Shown here: positions 54,557-63,447 of the stretch, piece after piece
How the letters are laid out: every line of letters starts with the position of its first letter
Position numbering within the stretch: the first letter of the stretch is position 1
NCBI RefSeq assembly: GCF_038150125.1
Contig: NZ_JBBVMF010000001.1
Location: 310,001 to 374,000 of the forward strand
Source: SW132 sp038150125
GTDB taxonomy: Bacteria; Bacteroidota; Rhodothermia; Balneolales; Balneolaceae
Direction of reading: 5' to 3'
DNA: 64,000 bases
Notes under the pieces: generated by a model
The model's database searches: none
Seen by the model: the letters and a program-made list of their open reading frames with translations, nothing else
Told to the model about the DNA's origin: nothing
Program-made: the position numbers and the translations under genes

Positions 54557-54571
54557 ATTTAATTTACTACT

Positions 54572-54790
54572 ATGAGTACAACACTTTCAATTCGCATCGA
54601 CAAAGATCTTGAACAACTTCTTGAGCAGGCCGCCAAACGTACCGGACGCCCCAAAAGTGAATTGGTTAGGGATGCCATCAGGCGTCAGTTATCTATCGAA
54701 TCCTTTCAACAACTGCGTAAAGAACTTTTGCCCTACGGAGAAGCGCAAGGATGGTTAACTGATGAAGATGTTTTCAGGGAAGTTTCGTGA
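54572..54790 (+). CDS. Ribbon-helix-helix (CopG-type) antitoxin/repressor
   Basis: 72 aa. STTLSIRIDKDLEQLLEQAAKRTGRPKSELVRDAIRRQL is the RHH DNA-binding fold; the C-terminal QLRKELLPYGEAQGWLTDEDVFREVS is typical of antitoxin tails that wrap the partner. It probably binds the palindrome at 54540-54556 and neutralises the PIN protein 88 bp downstream. Confidence 0.85.
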   Translation: MSTTLSIRIDKDLEQLLEQAAKRTGRPKSELVRDAIRRQLSIESFQQLRKELLPYGEAQGWLTDEDVFREVS

Positions 54791-54878
54791 GCTTCTTTTT
54801 ATTGATTTTGATTGGTCTCACGGTGCACTCTTTAAACACTAAACACTTCAATGATCAATTCTCATCCCGGAGTGTATC

Positions 54879-55280
54879 ATGAAAATTTTTGCCGATACCA
54901 ATGTATTGGTGAGTGCATTTACGGCAAGGGGGTTGTGTGCAGATCTGCTTGAAATTATACTTGCTGACCACCAGTTGATGACAGGAGAATTTGTATTACA
55001 AGAGTTACAAAGGGTACTGACAACTAAACTCAAGGTTCCTAAAAGAAAAGTATCCGATGTCTTTCAATTCCTTCGAAATCATCATGTGGAACCTATACCT
55101 GAAAACCCTTCTAAAGTAAAAGTCAGGGATGAAGATGACCGATGGGTATTAGAATCAGCATTAAGAGCAAAAGCAGATATACTGGTTACCGGAGATAAAG
55201 ACCTTTTAACTATTTCAAAACAAGTACCACAATTGAGAATTGTAACACCAAGGGAGTTTTGGGAGCTTGTGCAAAAGTGA
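54879..55280 (+). CDS. PIN-domain ribonuclease toxin
   Basis: 133 aa. The PIN acidic residues are visible: FADTNVLVSAF at the N-terminus (Asp), EFVLQELQRVL (Glu), DEDDRWVLESAL and LVTGDKDLL (Asp). It is a VapC-like toxin-type RNase (putative TA component family). The gap to the antitoxin (88 bp) is larger than in most TA pairs, where genes overlap, so the pairing is probable rather than certain. Confidence 0.83.
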   Translation: MKIFADTNVLVSAFTARGLCADLLEIILADHQLMTGEFVLQELQRVLTTKLKVPKRKVSDVFQFLRNHHVEPIPENPSKVKVRDEDDRWVLESALRAKADILVTGDKDLLTISKQVPQLRIVTPREFWELVQK

Positions 55281-55569
55281 GTCTGAGCTATAATCGAGTA
55301 GACGGCCGCGAGCAATAAGCCCACGTTGCGCCTCTTGCCAAAAGCACTGCTTTGCAGCACACCATCACCCCGCGACGTGACCAGTCATCAATAATTGCTC
55401 CCCTCCTCTTATCACCGGATAAAACAATCCCTTCCCGAACTCGAAACCAATCAATCGGGTTCTTATATCCTTATTCCCTGCCGGGAAACATTACACAAAC
55501 GTTATCAATAACGGCTGTTGATTTATCGATTTTCTGCTAACAGTATTTATCTATCAGGCTTTTGGTTTC

Positions 55570-56916
55570 ATGAACACGCACCAGGCAAGCACGAAAAAAC
55601 GGTATCCAATTAGAAATCTGACCCGGATTATGGTTCTCACCCGTATCACCGTTATACTAACTGCTTTCGTCTGCACCCTTACTTTTCTATTTCTGCCAAA
55701 TGATTCTTTCTCAAATCCGGCAGCTGCCAACTCGTTTGCCGCACCGGCTGATACAACCCGTTCTGAGAATGAACCTTATACATCCGGGAAATCACTCGGC
55801 GGTCACCTGCTGGCTTTGCCATCGTACCTGTTTCAGTGGTCAACCTGGCCATTAGAGGCAGGATTCAAACAAGCCGAGACAAATCTTCTCCCCTACCTGC
55901 TTGAAGGCGAACGTGGCGATTATGGTGTGTTTCCGCTATTCGAACTGGGTGGTGCCACTGGGTATTCATACGGGTTGCTGCTCTTTCACAATCGCCCGTT
56001 TTATCAAAATCATAGTGCGCGCATTGAAGCCCTGTTCGGGTCAAGCGACTACAATGACTTTGATTTTGATTACGATATCAACCGCTTTTTGTCCGACAGA
56101 GGGCGACTTGAAATAGAAGCCACATACGGCAACAGTCCTGACCGCACGTTCCTTTTTGGAAATGATGCTCCTTTTAGCGACCGGAGCTTTTTTGACCGGG
56201 AAGATATTGAAGCAGGCATCCGTTACGGTTACAGCATGTCAGACAGAGCCGCTTTATTGTTTAACGCAGACTATTTAAGACGTAAAATCACACAGAGCGA
56301 TAGAGTCACAGAGGAAAATGCGCCGGCGTTTCCCACCACCTTTCTCACTACAAATTCTCTTCTCTCCACCGGCATTCAGGTGTCGCTTGATAATGCCCGG
56401 GGTGTGCCGAGGATTAACCGCGGCTACCGGCTGATTACCGACCTGCAGTGGAGCCGGTCACTCATGAATAACAGGTTTCATTACTTCAATTACCGAGCCG
56501 AGTGGAACCAGTTTATCCCGATTCCTTTTCTGCCTGATAACCGCCGTTTTGCATTCAAAGGAGAACTACGGAAAGCAGAACCGCTAAGGGGAAAAGAAGT
56601 TCCCTTTTTCGAAAATCCAAGCCTTGGCAGCTCCCGTGATCTGCGAGGCTTTTCAACCGACCGGTTTCGTGAAAGCGGAAGCTTGTTATTTACGCTCGAG
56701 TACCGCTATCCGCTCTGGGATTTTTCTGACGTGGTTCTTTTTATTGATGAAGGTCAGGTATTTAACAAGTACTCTGATATTGGAATTAACGATTTTCACA
56801 CAAGTTACGGTTTTGGCTTTCACCTGATTTCGTCCAAAGGATTTGCATTCCGGTCCGAGTTTGCGTTCAGCCGTGAAACATCCCGATTTATTCTTTTAAT
56901 TTCCCCAAACTTTTGA
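55570..56916 (+). CDS. Omp85/surface-antigen-like barrel protein without POTRA
   Basis: 448 aa. A hydrophobic signal (TRITVILTAFVCTLTFLFL) followed by a short acidic segment, then only the C-terminal Omp85-type barrel: NPSLGSSRDLRGFSTDRFRESGSLLFTLEYRYPLWDF with the RGF lid motif, ending RFILLISPNF (terminal Phe). No POTRA is visible. It overlaps the next gene (TGA within TTGATC). Probably an outer-membrane pore or secretion-type barrel for the cluster that follows. Confidence 0.82.
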   Translation: MNTHQASTKKRYPIRNLTRIMVLTRITVILTAFVCTLTFLFLPNDSFSNPAAANSFAAPADTTRSENEPYTSGKSLGGHLLALPSYLFQWSTWPLEAGFKQAETNLLPYLLEGERGDYGVFPLFELGGATGYSYGLLLFHNRPFYQNHSARIEALFGSSDYNDFDFDYDINRFLSDRGRLEIEATYGNSPDRTFLFGNDAPFSDRSFFDREDIEAGIRYGYSMSDRAALLFNADYLRRKITQSDRVTEENAPAFPTTFLTTNSLLSTGIQVSLDNARGVPRINRGYRLITDLQWSRSLMNNRFHYFNYRAEWNQFIPIPFLPDNRRFAFKGELRKAEPLRGKEVPFFENPSLGSSRDLRGFSTDRFRESGSLLFTLEYRYPLWDFSDVVLFIDEGQVFNKYSDIGINDFHTSYGFGFHLISSKGFAFRSEFAFSRETSRFILLISPNF

Positions 56917-58634
56917 TCTCTGATTTGAAATCAATCACTCTGACAAATCACTCATATTATTTCCTGCAGTTGCTGTTTGGCTTGATGGTGCTGCTGAGCG
57001 GCTGTGGCACCTCCAAACCATACACTACCGGAACCATAAAGACGTTTGATCCCGACACGTCTGCAATCGACCAGCCCGGCGAAGCTGCCTCCTACCAGTA
57101 CTGGGATCGTATTGACAACACTATATTACATCAGATCGAAAAGCCACTGGACCTGAACCGTGTCTTCCGGTTTGCGGGTAAAACGCTCGGCATTTCAGGA
57201 GCTAAACAGGCCGATAATATCAACCGTCTCGATGAAGCCCCCAAATCGAGCTGGTATACCTTCCGCCACTACTACAACCCGATGACGCCCGACGAACTTG
57301 CGCGCGGCCCGAACACAACTCATCCCGATACAAGCGGAAACTGGACCATATTTTCCGCTAAGCTCGAAGGAATGAACCCCGGATTCTTTGCCGAAGATTC
57401 AGAAGGCAATCGGTTCCTCATCAAATTTGATGGCCCCAATTATCCCGAGCTGACTACCTCAGCCGAAGTCATCAGCACAAAAATTTTTTATGCTTCAGGT
57501 TATTACGTACCGGAATCCACCATCACCTATTTCGACCCGGACAGGGTTGAGGTTGGCGATGGCGTGATGATTGAAGAAAATTGCAAGGAGCAGCAGATGA
57601 CCCAGGATGATTTTCGCGGGATTATTTCAAACGCCACGAGAAACGAGAAGGGACAGGTTCGGGCGCTTGCCAGCAAGTTCGTGGACGGTGTACCGCTCGG
57701 CCCATGGAATTTTGAGGGGACCCGTAGTGATGATCCAAACGACCGCGTAGATCATGAACACCGCCGTGAGATCCGGGGCATGCGTGTCATCAGCTCCTGG
57801 CTGAACGATACCGACCGCCGCGACGCTAATACGATGTCGCTTTATACAGATCAGGGATACATCCGGCACCTGGTCCAGGATTTTGGCAACACACTTGGTG
57901 CGAACGGAGCATCTATTCACTACCCGATCTATGGGCAGGCGTACCTGGTTGATCCGCGCTATATGCTTGTTTCCGGGCTGTCGCTCGGCTTAAAAGTTCA
58001 TCCATGGGAAGAGATCGACGTAGAGAACTATATCCCGGATCCCTCAGTAGGTTATTTTAGGTCTGAAACATTTCTTCCCGGGGACTGGGTGCCGGTTCAC
58101 CCCATTCCCGCGTTTGAGAATATGACGCTGCGGGATGCATTCTGGGGCGCGAAACACGTGATGAGTTTCAGTGATGAAGATATACGCGCCATTGTGGAAA
58201 CCGGAGAGCTCAGCAATAAAAGTGCTGAAGAGTACCTGGTCCAGACACTCATTGAACGGCGGAATATGATTGGCGGGTATTGGTTCAGTAAAATCAACCC
58301 GATAGACAAATTTTCGGCAGAACGGCAGGGTGATCAGCTCACTTTAAAATTTACAGATCTCGGGAGTGAAACAGGGATCTTCGACAGCGAATCAACCCGC
58401 TACATCTACACGCTAAAAACGACAGACGGGACAACTTACGCGGTAAATCGTTCCTCAGATGATTCCTCATTACAGGATGTTGTTCCCTCTCCGGATCAGG
58501 ATGATACACTTGTGCTTCACTATCAAATCAAAACTATAAGAGACGACGTAAACACACCGGAAAGAAATGTGGATGTGTATGTTGTTGAGGACGACAACGG
58601 TATACGGATCGGCGGTATGCACAGGGAAGAATAA
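56913..58634 (+). CDS. Secreted lipoprotein with kinase-like motifs, function unknown
   Basis: 573 aa with TTG start at 56913; a TTG at 56925 giving MKSITLTN is an alternative. Lipobox LLSGC (C31), so likely lipid-anchored and facing the periplasm or surface. From about residue 166 the sequence shows protein-kinase-like landmarks: FLIKFD (K171), SAEVIST (E185), the loop WLNDTDRRDAN (D301, N306) and HLVQDFGNTLG (D323-G325). The spacing D-x4-N then DFG resembles PI3K/HipA-type kinases. I know similar proteins only as uncharacterised. Kinase activity is inference; substrate unknown. It overlaps the barrel gene and precedes the NTT gene by 10 bp. Confidence 0.7.
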   Translation: MISDLKSITLTNHSYYFLQLLFGLMVLLSGCGTSKPYTTGTIKTFDPDTSAIDQPGEAASYQYWDRIDNTILHQIEKPLDLNRVFRFAGKTLGISGAKQADNINRLDEAPKSSWYTFRHYYNPMTPDELARGPNTTHPDTSGNWTIFSAKLEGMNPGFFAEDSEGNRFLIKFDGPNYPELTTSAEVISTKIFYASGYYVPESTITYFDPDRVEVGDGVMIEENCKEQQMTQDDFRGIISNATRNEKGQVRALASKFVDGVPLGPWNFEGTRSDDPNDRVDHEHRREIRGMRVISSWLNDTDRRDANTMSLYTDQGYIRHLVQDFGNTLGANGASIHYPIYGQAYLVDPRYMLVSGLSLGLKVHPWEEIDVENYIPDPSVGYFRSETFLPGDWVPVHPIPAFENMTLRDAFWGAKHVMSFSDEDIRAIVETGELSNKSAEEYLVQTLIERRNMIGGYWFSKINPIDKFSAERQGDQLTLKFTDLGSETGIFDSESTRYIYTLKTTDGTTYAVNRSSDDSSLQDVVPSPDQDDTLVLHYQIKTIRDDVNTPERNVDVYVVEDDNGIRIGGMHREE

Positions 58635-58644
58635 GAACTAAGCC

Positions 58645-59991
58645 ATGGCAGCGAAACTACTCCAGCAGGTAAAAGAAAACTTTTTTGATATCCGGAAAAA
58701 AGAGTGGCCGGACGTATTAATGATGTCACTCTATTTTTTCCTGGTTATTGCCGTCTTTTGGGTTCTAAAGCCCATGAAACGAGGCATCCTTGTGAACCTA
58801 TACCAGGAAGTGCCGCTCATGGTCTGGGGAATCAGTTTTGCCGGGGCCGAGGTAGAGCAGCTTGCAAAAGTTGCCAATATGTTTGTCGTGTACTTATTTG
58901 TGATCGCCTTTACACTGCTCTCGCGAAAGCTGCCCCGTCAGCAGATGAACCTGGTCCTTTGCACTTTTTTTGCAAGCTTATTCGTACTTTTTTCATTTCT
59001 GGTGAATGACCCCGGAGAACCTACAGCGTGGTCTTTTTATATCCTTGGCGATATTTTCAATTCCGCGATGGTCACCTTCTTCTGGGCCTACAGCAACGAT
59101 CTTTTCAGTTCTGATCAGGCCAAGCGAACGTATGGAATCGTAGGACTTGGCGGCATCATAGGCGGAATTGTCGGCTCCTCCGTTGTTGTGGGCTTTGTGG
59201 ACCAGGTGGGTCGCCCCTCTCTGATGATCGCCAGTATATTTCCGCTCGTCATCATGACCGCCATCGGCTATTGGGTGCACAACCGCACAGAGAAAAAAGA
59301 AGCAGAACCGAACGAACCGTGTGCAGAAGGCAAACGCTGTAATGCTTTGTTTGAGGGCGCCGATATTGTATTTAAATCAAAGTATCTGCTCACCATCGTT
59401 GGTATCCTCGGTCTCTATGAAATGGTCTCAAACATTGTTGACTTTCAGCTGTCGGCTGTCATTGCATCGGAAATCCAGGGTGATTTAGAAAAGGACGCCT
59501 ATTTTGGGTTTGTGGGGCAGATCACAAGTATTCTGTCATTGGTGGTGCAGCTCTTTTTCACGAGCTTTGTGATGAAACGATTTGGTGTGGGAGTGGCACT
59601 GCTCTTTCTGCCGGTGGCCATCACGTTTGGCACGATCGGCTTCCTGATTGTGCCCGGCCTTTTATTTGTCACCATTATGTCGGCCGGCGATAATAGCCTG
59701 AACTACTCCATCAACCAGTCGGCAAAAGAGACGCTGTATACGCCCCTGAGCCAGGATGCCAAGTACAAAGCGAAGGCATTTATCGATATGTTTGTGCAGC
59801 GATTTGCCAAAGTTCTCGCTGTTGTTCTGAACCTTGTGGTTGCGGCATTGGTTGGGCTCGGGCAGGTGCACTGGCTCTCCCTTGCAACTTTAATGATCCT
59901 TATTTTTTGGATTATGCTTGTGCGCTATGCGGGCAGGGAGTTCAAGAAGAAAGCAGATCCGGAAGAGATACCGAGCGTAAATGAAGGATAA
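58645..59991 (+). CDS. ATP/ADP translocase-like (NTT/TLC family) transporter
   Basis: 448 aa, about 12 TM helices. FLVIAVFWVLKPMKRGIL near the start and the late block NYSINQSAKETLYTPLSQDAKYKAKAFIDMFVQRFAK match the TLC/NTT nucleotide transporter family and recur, diverged, in the 60218 protein. Known NTTs exchange ATP/ADP or import nucleotides. Substrate here is unproven. Follows the kinase-like gene by 10 bp; repeat B lies between it and the next gene. Confidence 0.82.
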   Translation: MAAKLLQQVKENFFDIRKKEWPDVLMMSLYFFLVIAVFWVLKPMKRGILVNLYQEVPLMVWGISFAGAEVEQLAKVANMFVVYLFVIAFTLLSRKLPRQQMNLVLCTFFASLFVLFSFLVNDPGEPTAWSFYILGDIFNSAMVTFFWAYSNDLFSSDQAKRTYGIVGLGGIIGGIVGSSVVVGFVDQVGRPSLMIASIFPLVIMTAIGYWVHNRTEKKEAEPNEPCAEGKRCNALFEGADIVFKSKYLLTIVGILGLYEMVSNIVDFQLSAVIASEIQGDLEKDAYFGFVGQITSILSLVVQLFFTSFVMKRFGVGVALLFLPVAITFGTIGFLIVPGLLFVTIMSAGDNSLNYSINQSAKETLYTPLSQDAKYKAKAFIDMFVQRFAKVLAVVLNLVVAALVGLGQVHWLSLATLMILIFWIMLVRYAGREFKKKADPEEIPSVNEG

Positions 59992-60032
59992 AGAGTGGTT
60001 CTGAGCGCTGGCCATGGTATTTTGAGATATGG

Positions 60033-60206
60033 AATAAACTACCTCGGGGTAGAGTCACAAGGTATTAACATTGAACCCATAACTTTTTGTTCAATATGTA
60101 GTTTCTTATGGAGTGTCCCCCTTCGAAGGGATCCCTTGCGGGAAAAGGGGGACTTTTATCTCATTCCGATCCAGAGGGTTGGGGAATTAAACCACTTATA
60201 ATTAAT
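60033..60206 (+). repeat. Dispersed repeat copy B inside the envelope locus
   Basis: Matches copy A at 46556 over both flanks, AATAAACTACCTCGGGG at the left and GGGGAATTAAACCACTT at the right. The core (60115-60153) is a 39-bp remnant of the palindrome of copy A. It fills the 226-bp gap between the two NTT genes and ends 11 bp before the TTG start at 60218, so it may supply the leader of that gene. Confidence 0.75.
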
Positions 60207-60217
60207 ACACAAACCTG

Positions 60218-63019
60218 TTGAAAAAACTGGTATCCATATTTTACGATGTGCGCGAAAATGAGTGGAAGCCGGTCTTCCTGATGGTGGGATTGCACTTTTT
60301 GTTGATGGTAGTCCTATACTTTCTGAAACCTGCACGTGATAGTCTTTTCCTTGTGGAAACAGGCCCCGATCAGCTTCCAATTGTATACATTGTCCTGGCG
60401 CTGGTTTCATTGCCGATCACTTATCTGGTATCTGATGTGCTTGCGAGATTTCCAACCCGGCAGGTCATCGGATATGTGCTTGGGTTTTTAACACTGAATT
60501 TGATGCTTCTCAGGTGGCTTTTTCTGTTTGACCACCCGCTTATCTACATGGCGTTTTATATTTGGGTAGGAATCTTTGGCATCCTGGTGATTTCGCTATT
60601 CTGGCTGCTGGCGAACTCTATTTTTGATGCGGCTCAATCAAAACGTCTGTTCTCTCTGCTGACACTCGCAGCCATTGTAGGATCCATATTTGGAAGCCAG
60701 GCATCAAGCCTTGTGGTTTCTTATACCCCTGTTATCACCGAAGATCTTCTGTATATCAGCATTGGTATTCTCTGCTTCGCCGTACTGATCCTTTACTTTA
60801 TTCCCGGGGTAAATTCAGAAAATGATCGGAAAGGCCGGCCTGAAAGCCGGATTACCGGTAACGACAAAACGCCATCAGCAGTAAAAACAGTCGTTGGCTC
60901 AAAATATCAGCTGCTGATTGCCGGAATCATCGGACTAACCACTATTGCCACTACCTTTACCGATTACCAGTTTAAAGCACTTTCATTTAACGCATACCCC
61001 GAAACAGAGAACCTAACGGCGTTTATTGGCACGTTTTACGCGGGAATTAGTCTTGCATCTCTTGGCATCCAGGTACTATTCTCATCGGGCATCATCAAAA
61101 AATTTGGCGTTGCCGGGGCTGTCTTAACCCGTCCGCTGGGAATGATGCTTGGCGGTCTGCTAATGGCTGTTGAGCCGGTTTTAGCATCTGTTGTGTTACT
61201 CAACGGATTTGACAGTGCCACGCGATACTCCATCGATAAAACAGGCCGCGAGCTCCTGTTCCTGCCGCTATCGCAGCACATAAAAGAGCGCACGAAACTA
61301 TTTATTGATCTGTTTGTAGACCGCTTTTCACGAGGCTTGAGCGGCGCAATTCTTCTTCTGCTATTATACATGATGGAGACACCCATCACACTAATTACCA
61401 TCATTCTCCTGTTCACCATCGCCTGCTGGATATTCCTGGGATACAGGGCTAAAAAAGAGTATATCGATACCTTCAGAACATCCCTTCAGCGGATGCTGGT
61501 TGATACGGATAGCATTGAACTGGACCTGAATGAACCGGTTATTCTGAAGCTTATTAAAGAGTCTCTTCAAAGCGGAAATGACAACCAGGTTCTTCACACG
61601 CTAATCCTTCTCGAGAATACAGATGTTGAACCTGTGGCCGGCGAATTACGGGTTTTGCTAAACCATCCAAATACTGAGATTCGCCTGAATGCACTCAAGC
61701 TGCTTCAGAGTGTAGAGAGTGTGCACTGGCTGGAGGATGTTAAGAACCTGCTAAACGATGACAGTCCTGAAATACGTGTTGAGACGATTTACTATCTCTG
61801 CATACACTCAAACGATGACCCGTCATCTGTCATCCAGTCGTACCTTAAGACAAATCAGCCCCAGATGCAGTCTGCCGCACTGGGCTGCACCTGTAAGCAT
61901 GGTGAGCAAGATGATGACGGCCCGGACCCAAAACTGTTCGACGACATCATGAATAATCTTCCGGATGATGAAAAAGAGCAGGTTGTCATAAAGGCACAGC
62001 TTGCTGATGCGCTGGGGTTTGTTAAAAGCCGGTCGCTGGCCAGCAGGCACTTGTCAAACCTGATCCAGGACAGCAACCGTACCGTGGTTACAAAAGCACT
62101 ACAAAGCATTGCGAAACTTAAACTCGATCGTATGGTCCCTGATCTGCTCCAGATGCTCAACACCAAAAAGTTTACCCCGGAGGTCAGGGAAACACTTGGC
62201 TCCTATGGCAACGATTACCTGACGCTTTACAAAAGCAAGTTTCTGGATGCCTCTCTGCCACTGATGGTTCGCAAACAGATTCCCGGCATTTTCTACCACC
62301 GTCCCAACGAAACATCCATGCGCCACCTCGAAGATATGATTGAAGCTGATGAGCCCGACCTTCGTTATCACGTCATTAAAACATTGAATAAAATTCACCG
62401 GGAATATCCCGGTCTAGAACCAAACCGTGAACGGGTATACAGCTGCCTGAGATCTGAATCCGGCAACTATTTTAACTTGCTGGCCATCAAGGCGATTCAG
62501 CCTGAAAGCCGTCCAAACAGCATCCTACTGAAGGCTCTGTCTGAAAAAATGGATCAAACCCTGGAGCGGATGTTTCGCCTGCTGGGGCTCATTTACAATC
62601 AAAAAGATCTCTACAGTTCCTACCTGGCGCTGAAAAGCATCTCGCGGGACAAACGCTCTGCCGCGGTAGAATTTATTGATAACATACTGGACCCAAAGGA
62701 TCACAAATTGGTCTTTCCGATTGTGGACGACATCAGCGAGGAAAAAAAGATGGAAACCGGCTATGAGCTCTTTAATATCGAAAAAGTTAAATACGACCAG
62801 GCACTCATCAAACTATTTAATGGAAATGACCGATGGCTGAAAACATGTGCCATTTACAGTGTATCGCCTGTGTGCCCGGCAACCCTTCAGGAGAGGGTTG
62901 AAACGTACACCAAATCGGACGATCCGCTCTACCGCGAGACCGCCCGGATGGTAAAGCAGCGAAATCAGCGGTACAACGGGTCTGAAAAACAAGCAAACGA
63001 AAATCATCAGCAGTCATGA
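60218..63019 (+). CDS. NTT-family membrane protein fused to HEAT-like repeats
   Basis: 933 aa with TTG start at 60218 (no better start). Residues about 1-415 are a second NTT-type membrane domain (YFLKPARDSLFLVETGPDQLPIVYIVLALVSLP; RYSIDKTGRELLFLPLSQHIKERTKLFIDLFVDRFSR, parallel to the 58645 protein). From about 430 to 880 lies a helical repeat region with HEAT character (LRVLLNHPNTEIRLNALKLLQSVES, DDSPEIRVETIYYLC). HEAT arms usually mediate contacts with other proteins. Its stop overlaps the CNB gene as ATGA. Confidence 0.8.
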   Translation: MKKLVSIFYDVRENEWKPVFLMVGLHFLLMVVLYFLKPARDSLFLVETGPDQLPIVYIVLALVSLPITYLVSDVLARFPTRQVIGYVLGFLTLNLMLLRWLFLFDHPLIYMAFYIWVGIFGILVISLFWLLANSIFDAAQSKRLFSLLTLAAIVGSIFGSQASSLVVSYTPVITEDLLYISIGILCFAVLILYFIPGVNSENDRKGRPESRITGNDKTPSAVKTVVGSKYQLLIAGIIGLTTIATTFTDYQFKALSFNAYPETENLTAFIGTFYAGISLASLGIQVLFSSGIIKKFGVAGAVLTRPLGMMLGGLLMAVEPVLASVVLLNGFDSATRYSIDKTGRELLFLPLSQHIKERTKLFIDLFVDRFSRGLSGAILLLLLYMMETPITLITIILLFTIACWIFLGYRAKKEYIDTFRTSLQRMLVDTDSIELDLNEPVILKLIKESLQSGNDNQVLHTLILLENTDVEPVAGELRVLLNHPNTEIRLNALKLLQSVESVHWLEDVKNLLNDDSPEIRVETIYYLCIHSNDDPSSVIQSYLKTNQPQMQSAALGCTCKHGEQDDDGPDPKLFDDIMNNLPDDEKEQVVIKAQLADALGFVKSRSLASRHLSNLIQDSNRTVVTKALQSIAKLKLDRMVPDLLQMLNTKKFTPEVRETLGSYGNDYLTLYKSKFLDASLPLMVRKQIPGIFYHRPNETSMRHLEDMIEADEPDLRYHVIKTLNKIHREYPGLEPNRERVYSCLRSESGNYFNLLAIKAIQPESRPNSILLKALSEKMDQTLERMFRLLGLIYNQKDLYSSYLALKSISRDKRSAAVEFIDNILDPKDHKLVFPIVDDISEEKKMETGYELFNIEKVKYDQALIKLFNGNDRWLKTCAIYSVSPVCPATLQERVETYTKSDDPLYRETARMVKQRNQRYNGSEKQANENHQQS

Positions 63020-63447
63020 AAACCACCATTGAACGGGTCATTTTTTTACAGAGTATCGAGTTGTTTGCTGATATCCAATCAGAACAGCTGGCGCAGATTG
63101 CGGGCATAACCGACTATTTTACACTTTCAAAAGATGAGGTGCTCTTCACCAAAGGAGAAAAATCTCAGCATCTCTATCTGCTGATAAACGGCACCGTTAA
63201 CGTCACTCGAAACGGCGAGGAGAATAAAGAATTTGATGGACCTGAAGCCCTTGGCGTATGGGGATTTTTTGATGATGGCGACAGGCTTCTCACCATCACT
63301 TGCAGCGCGGATTGCCAGTTTCTGCGAATTGACCGGCTCGATTTCTTCGACCTTCTTGAAGACCGCGTTCATCTGAGCCGCGGACTCTTAAAGTATTTTG
63401 TAAAACGTATCAGAAAATTAATTGAGGTATCCGATGAAGTTATATAA
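63016..63447 (+). CDS. Cyclic-nucleotide-binding-fold protein
   Basis: 143 aa. FADIQSEQLAQIAGITDYFTLSKDEVLFTKGEKSQHLYLLINGTVNVT is a CNB beta-roll, followed by PEALGVWGFFDDGDRLLTITCSADCQFLRI. The phosphate-binding cassette is not canonical, so nucleotide binding is uncertain. No HTH. It overlaps the HEAT protein (4 bp) and the metallophosphoesterase (14 bp), so the three are coupled. In some NTT-HEAT proteins a CNB domain is fused; here it is a separate gene. Confidence 0.8.
   Translation: MKTTIERVIFLQSIELFADIQSEQLAQIAGITDYFTLSKDEVLFTKGEKSQHLYLLINGTVNVTRNGEENKEFDGPEALGVWGFFDDGDRLLTITCSADCQFLRIDRLDFFDLLEDRVHLSRGLLKYFVKRIRKLIEVSDEVI

Larger units (their letters stand above)
54225..54571. other. 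Gap holding a 12+12-bp palindrome and the TA operator
   Basis: 347 bp between the Mut7-C gene and the RHH gene. It contains the inverted repeat at 54365-54400, a half-site repeat at 54444-54456 and the palindrome at 54540-54556. No gene found. Confidence 0.5.
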
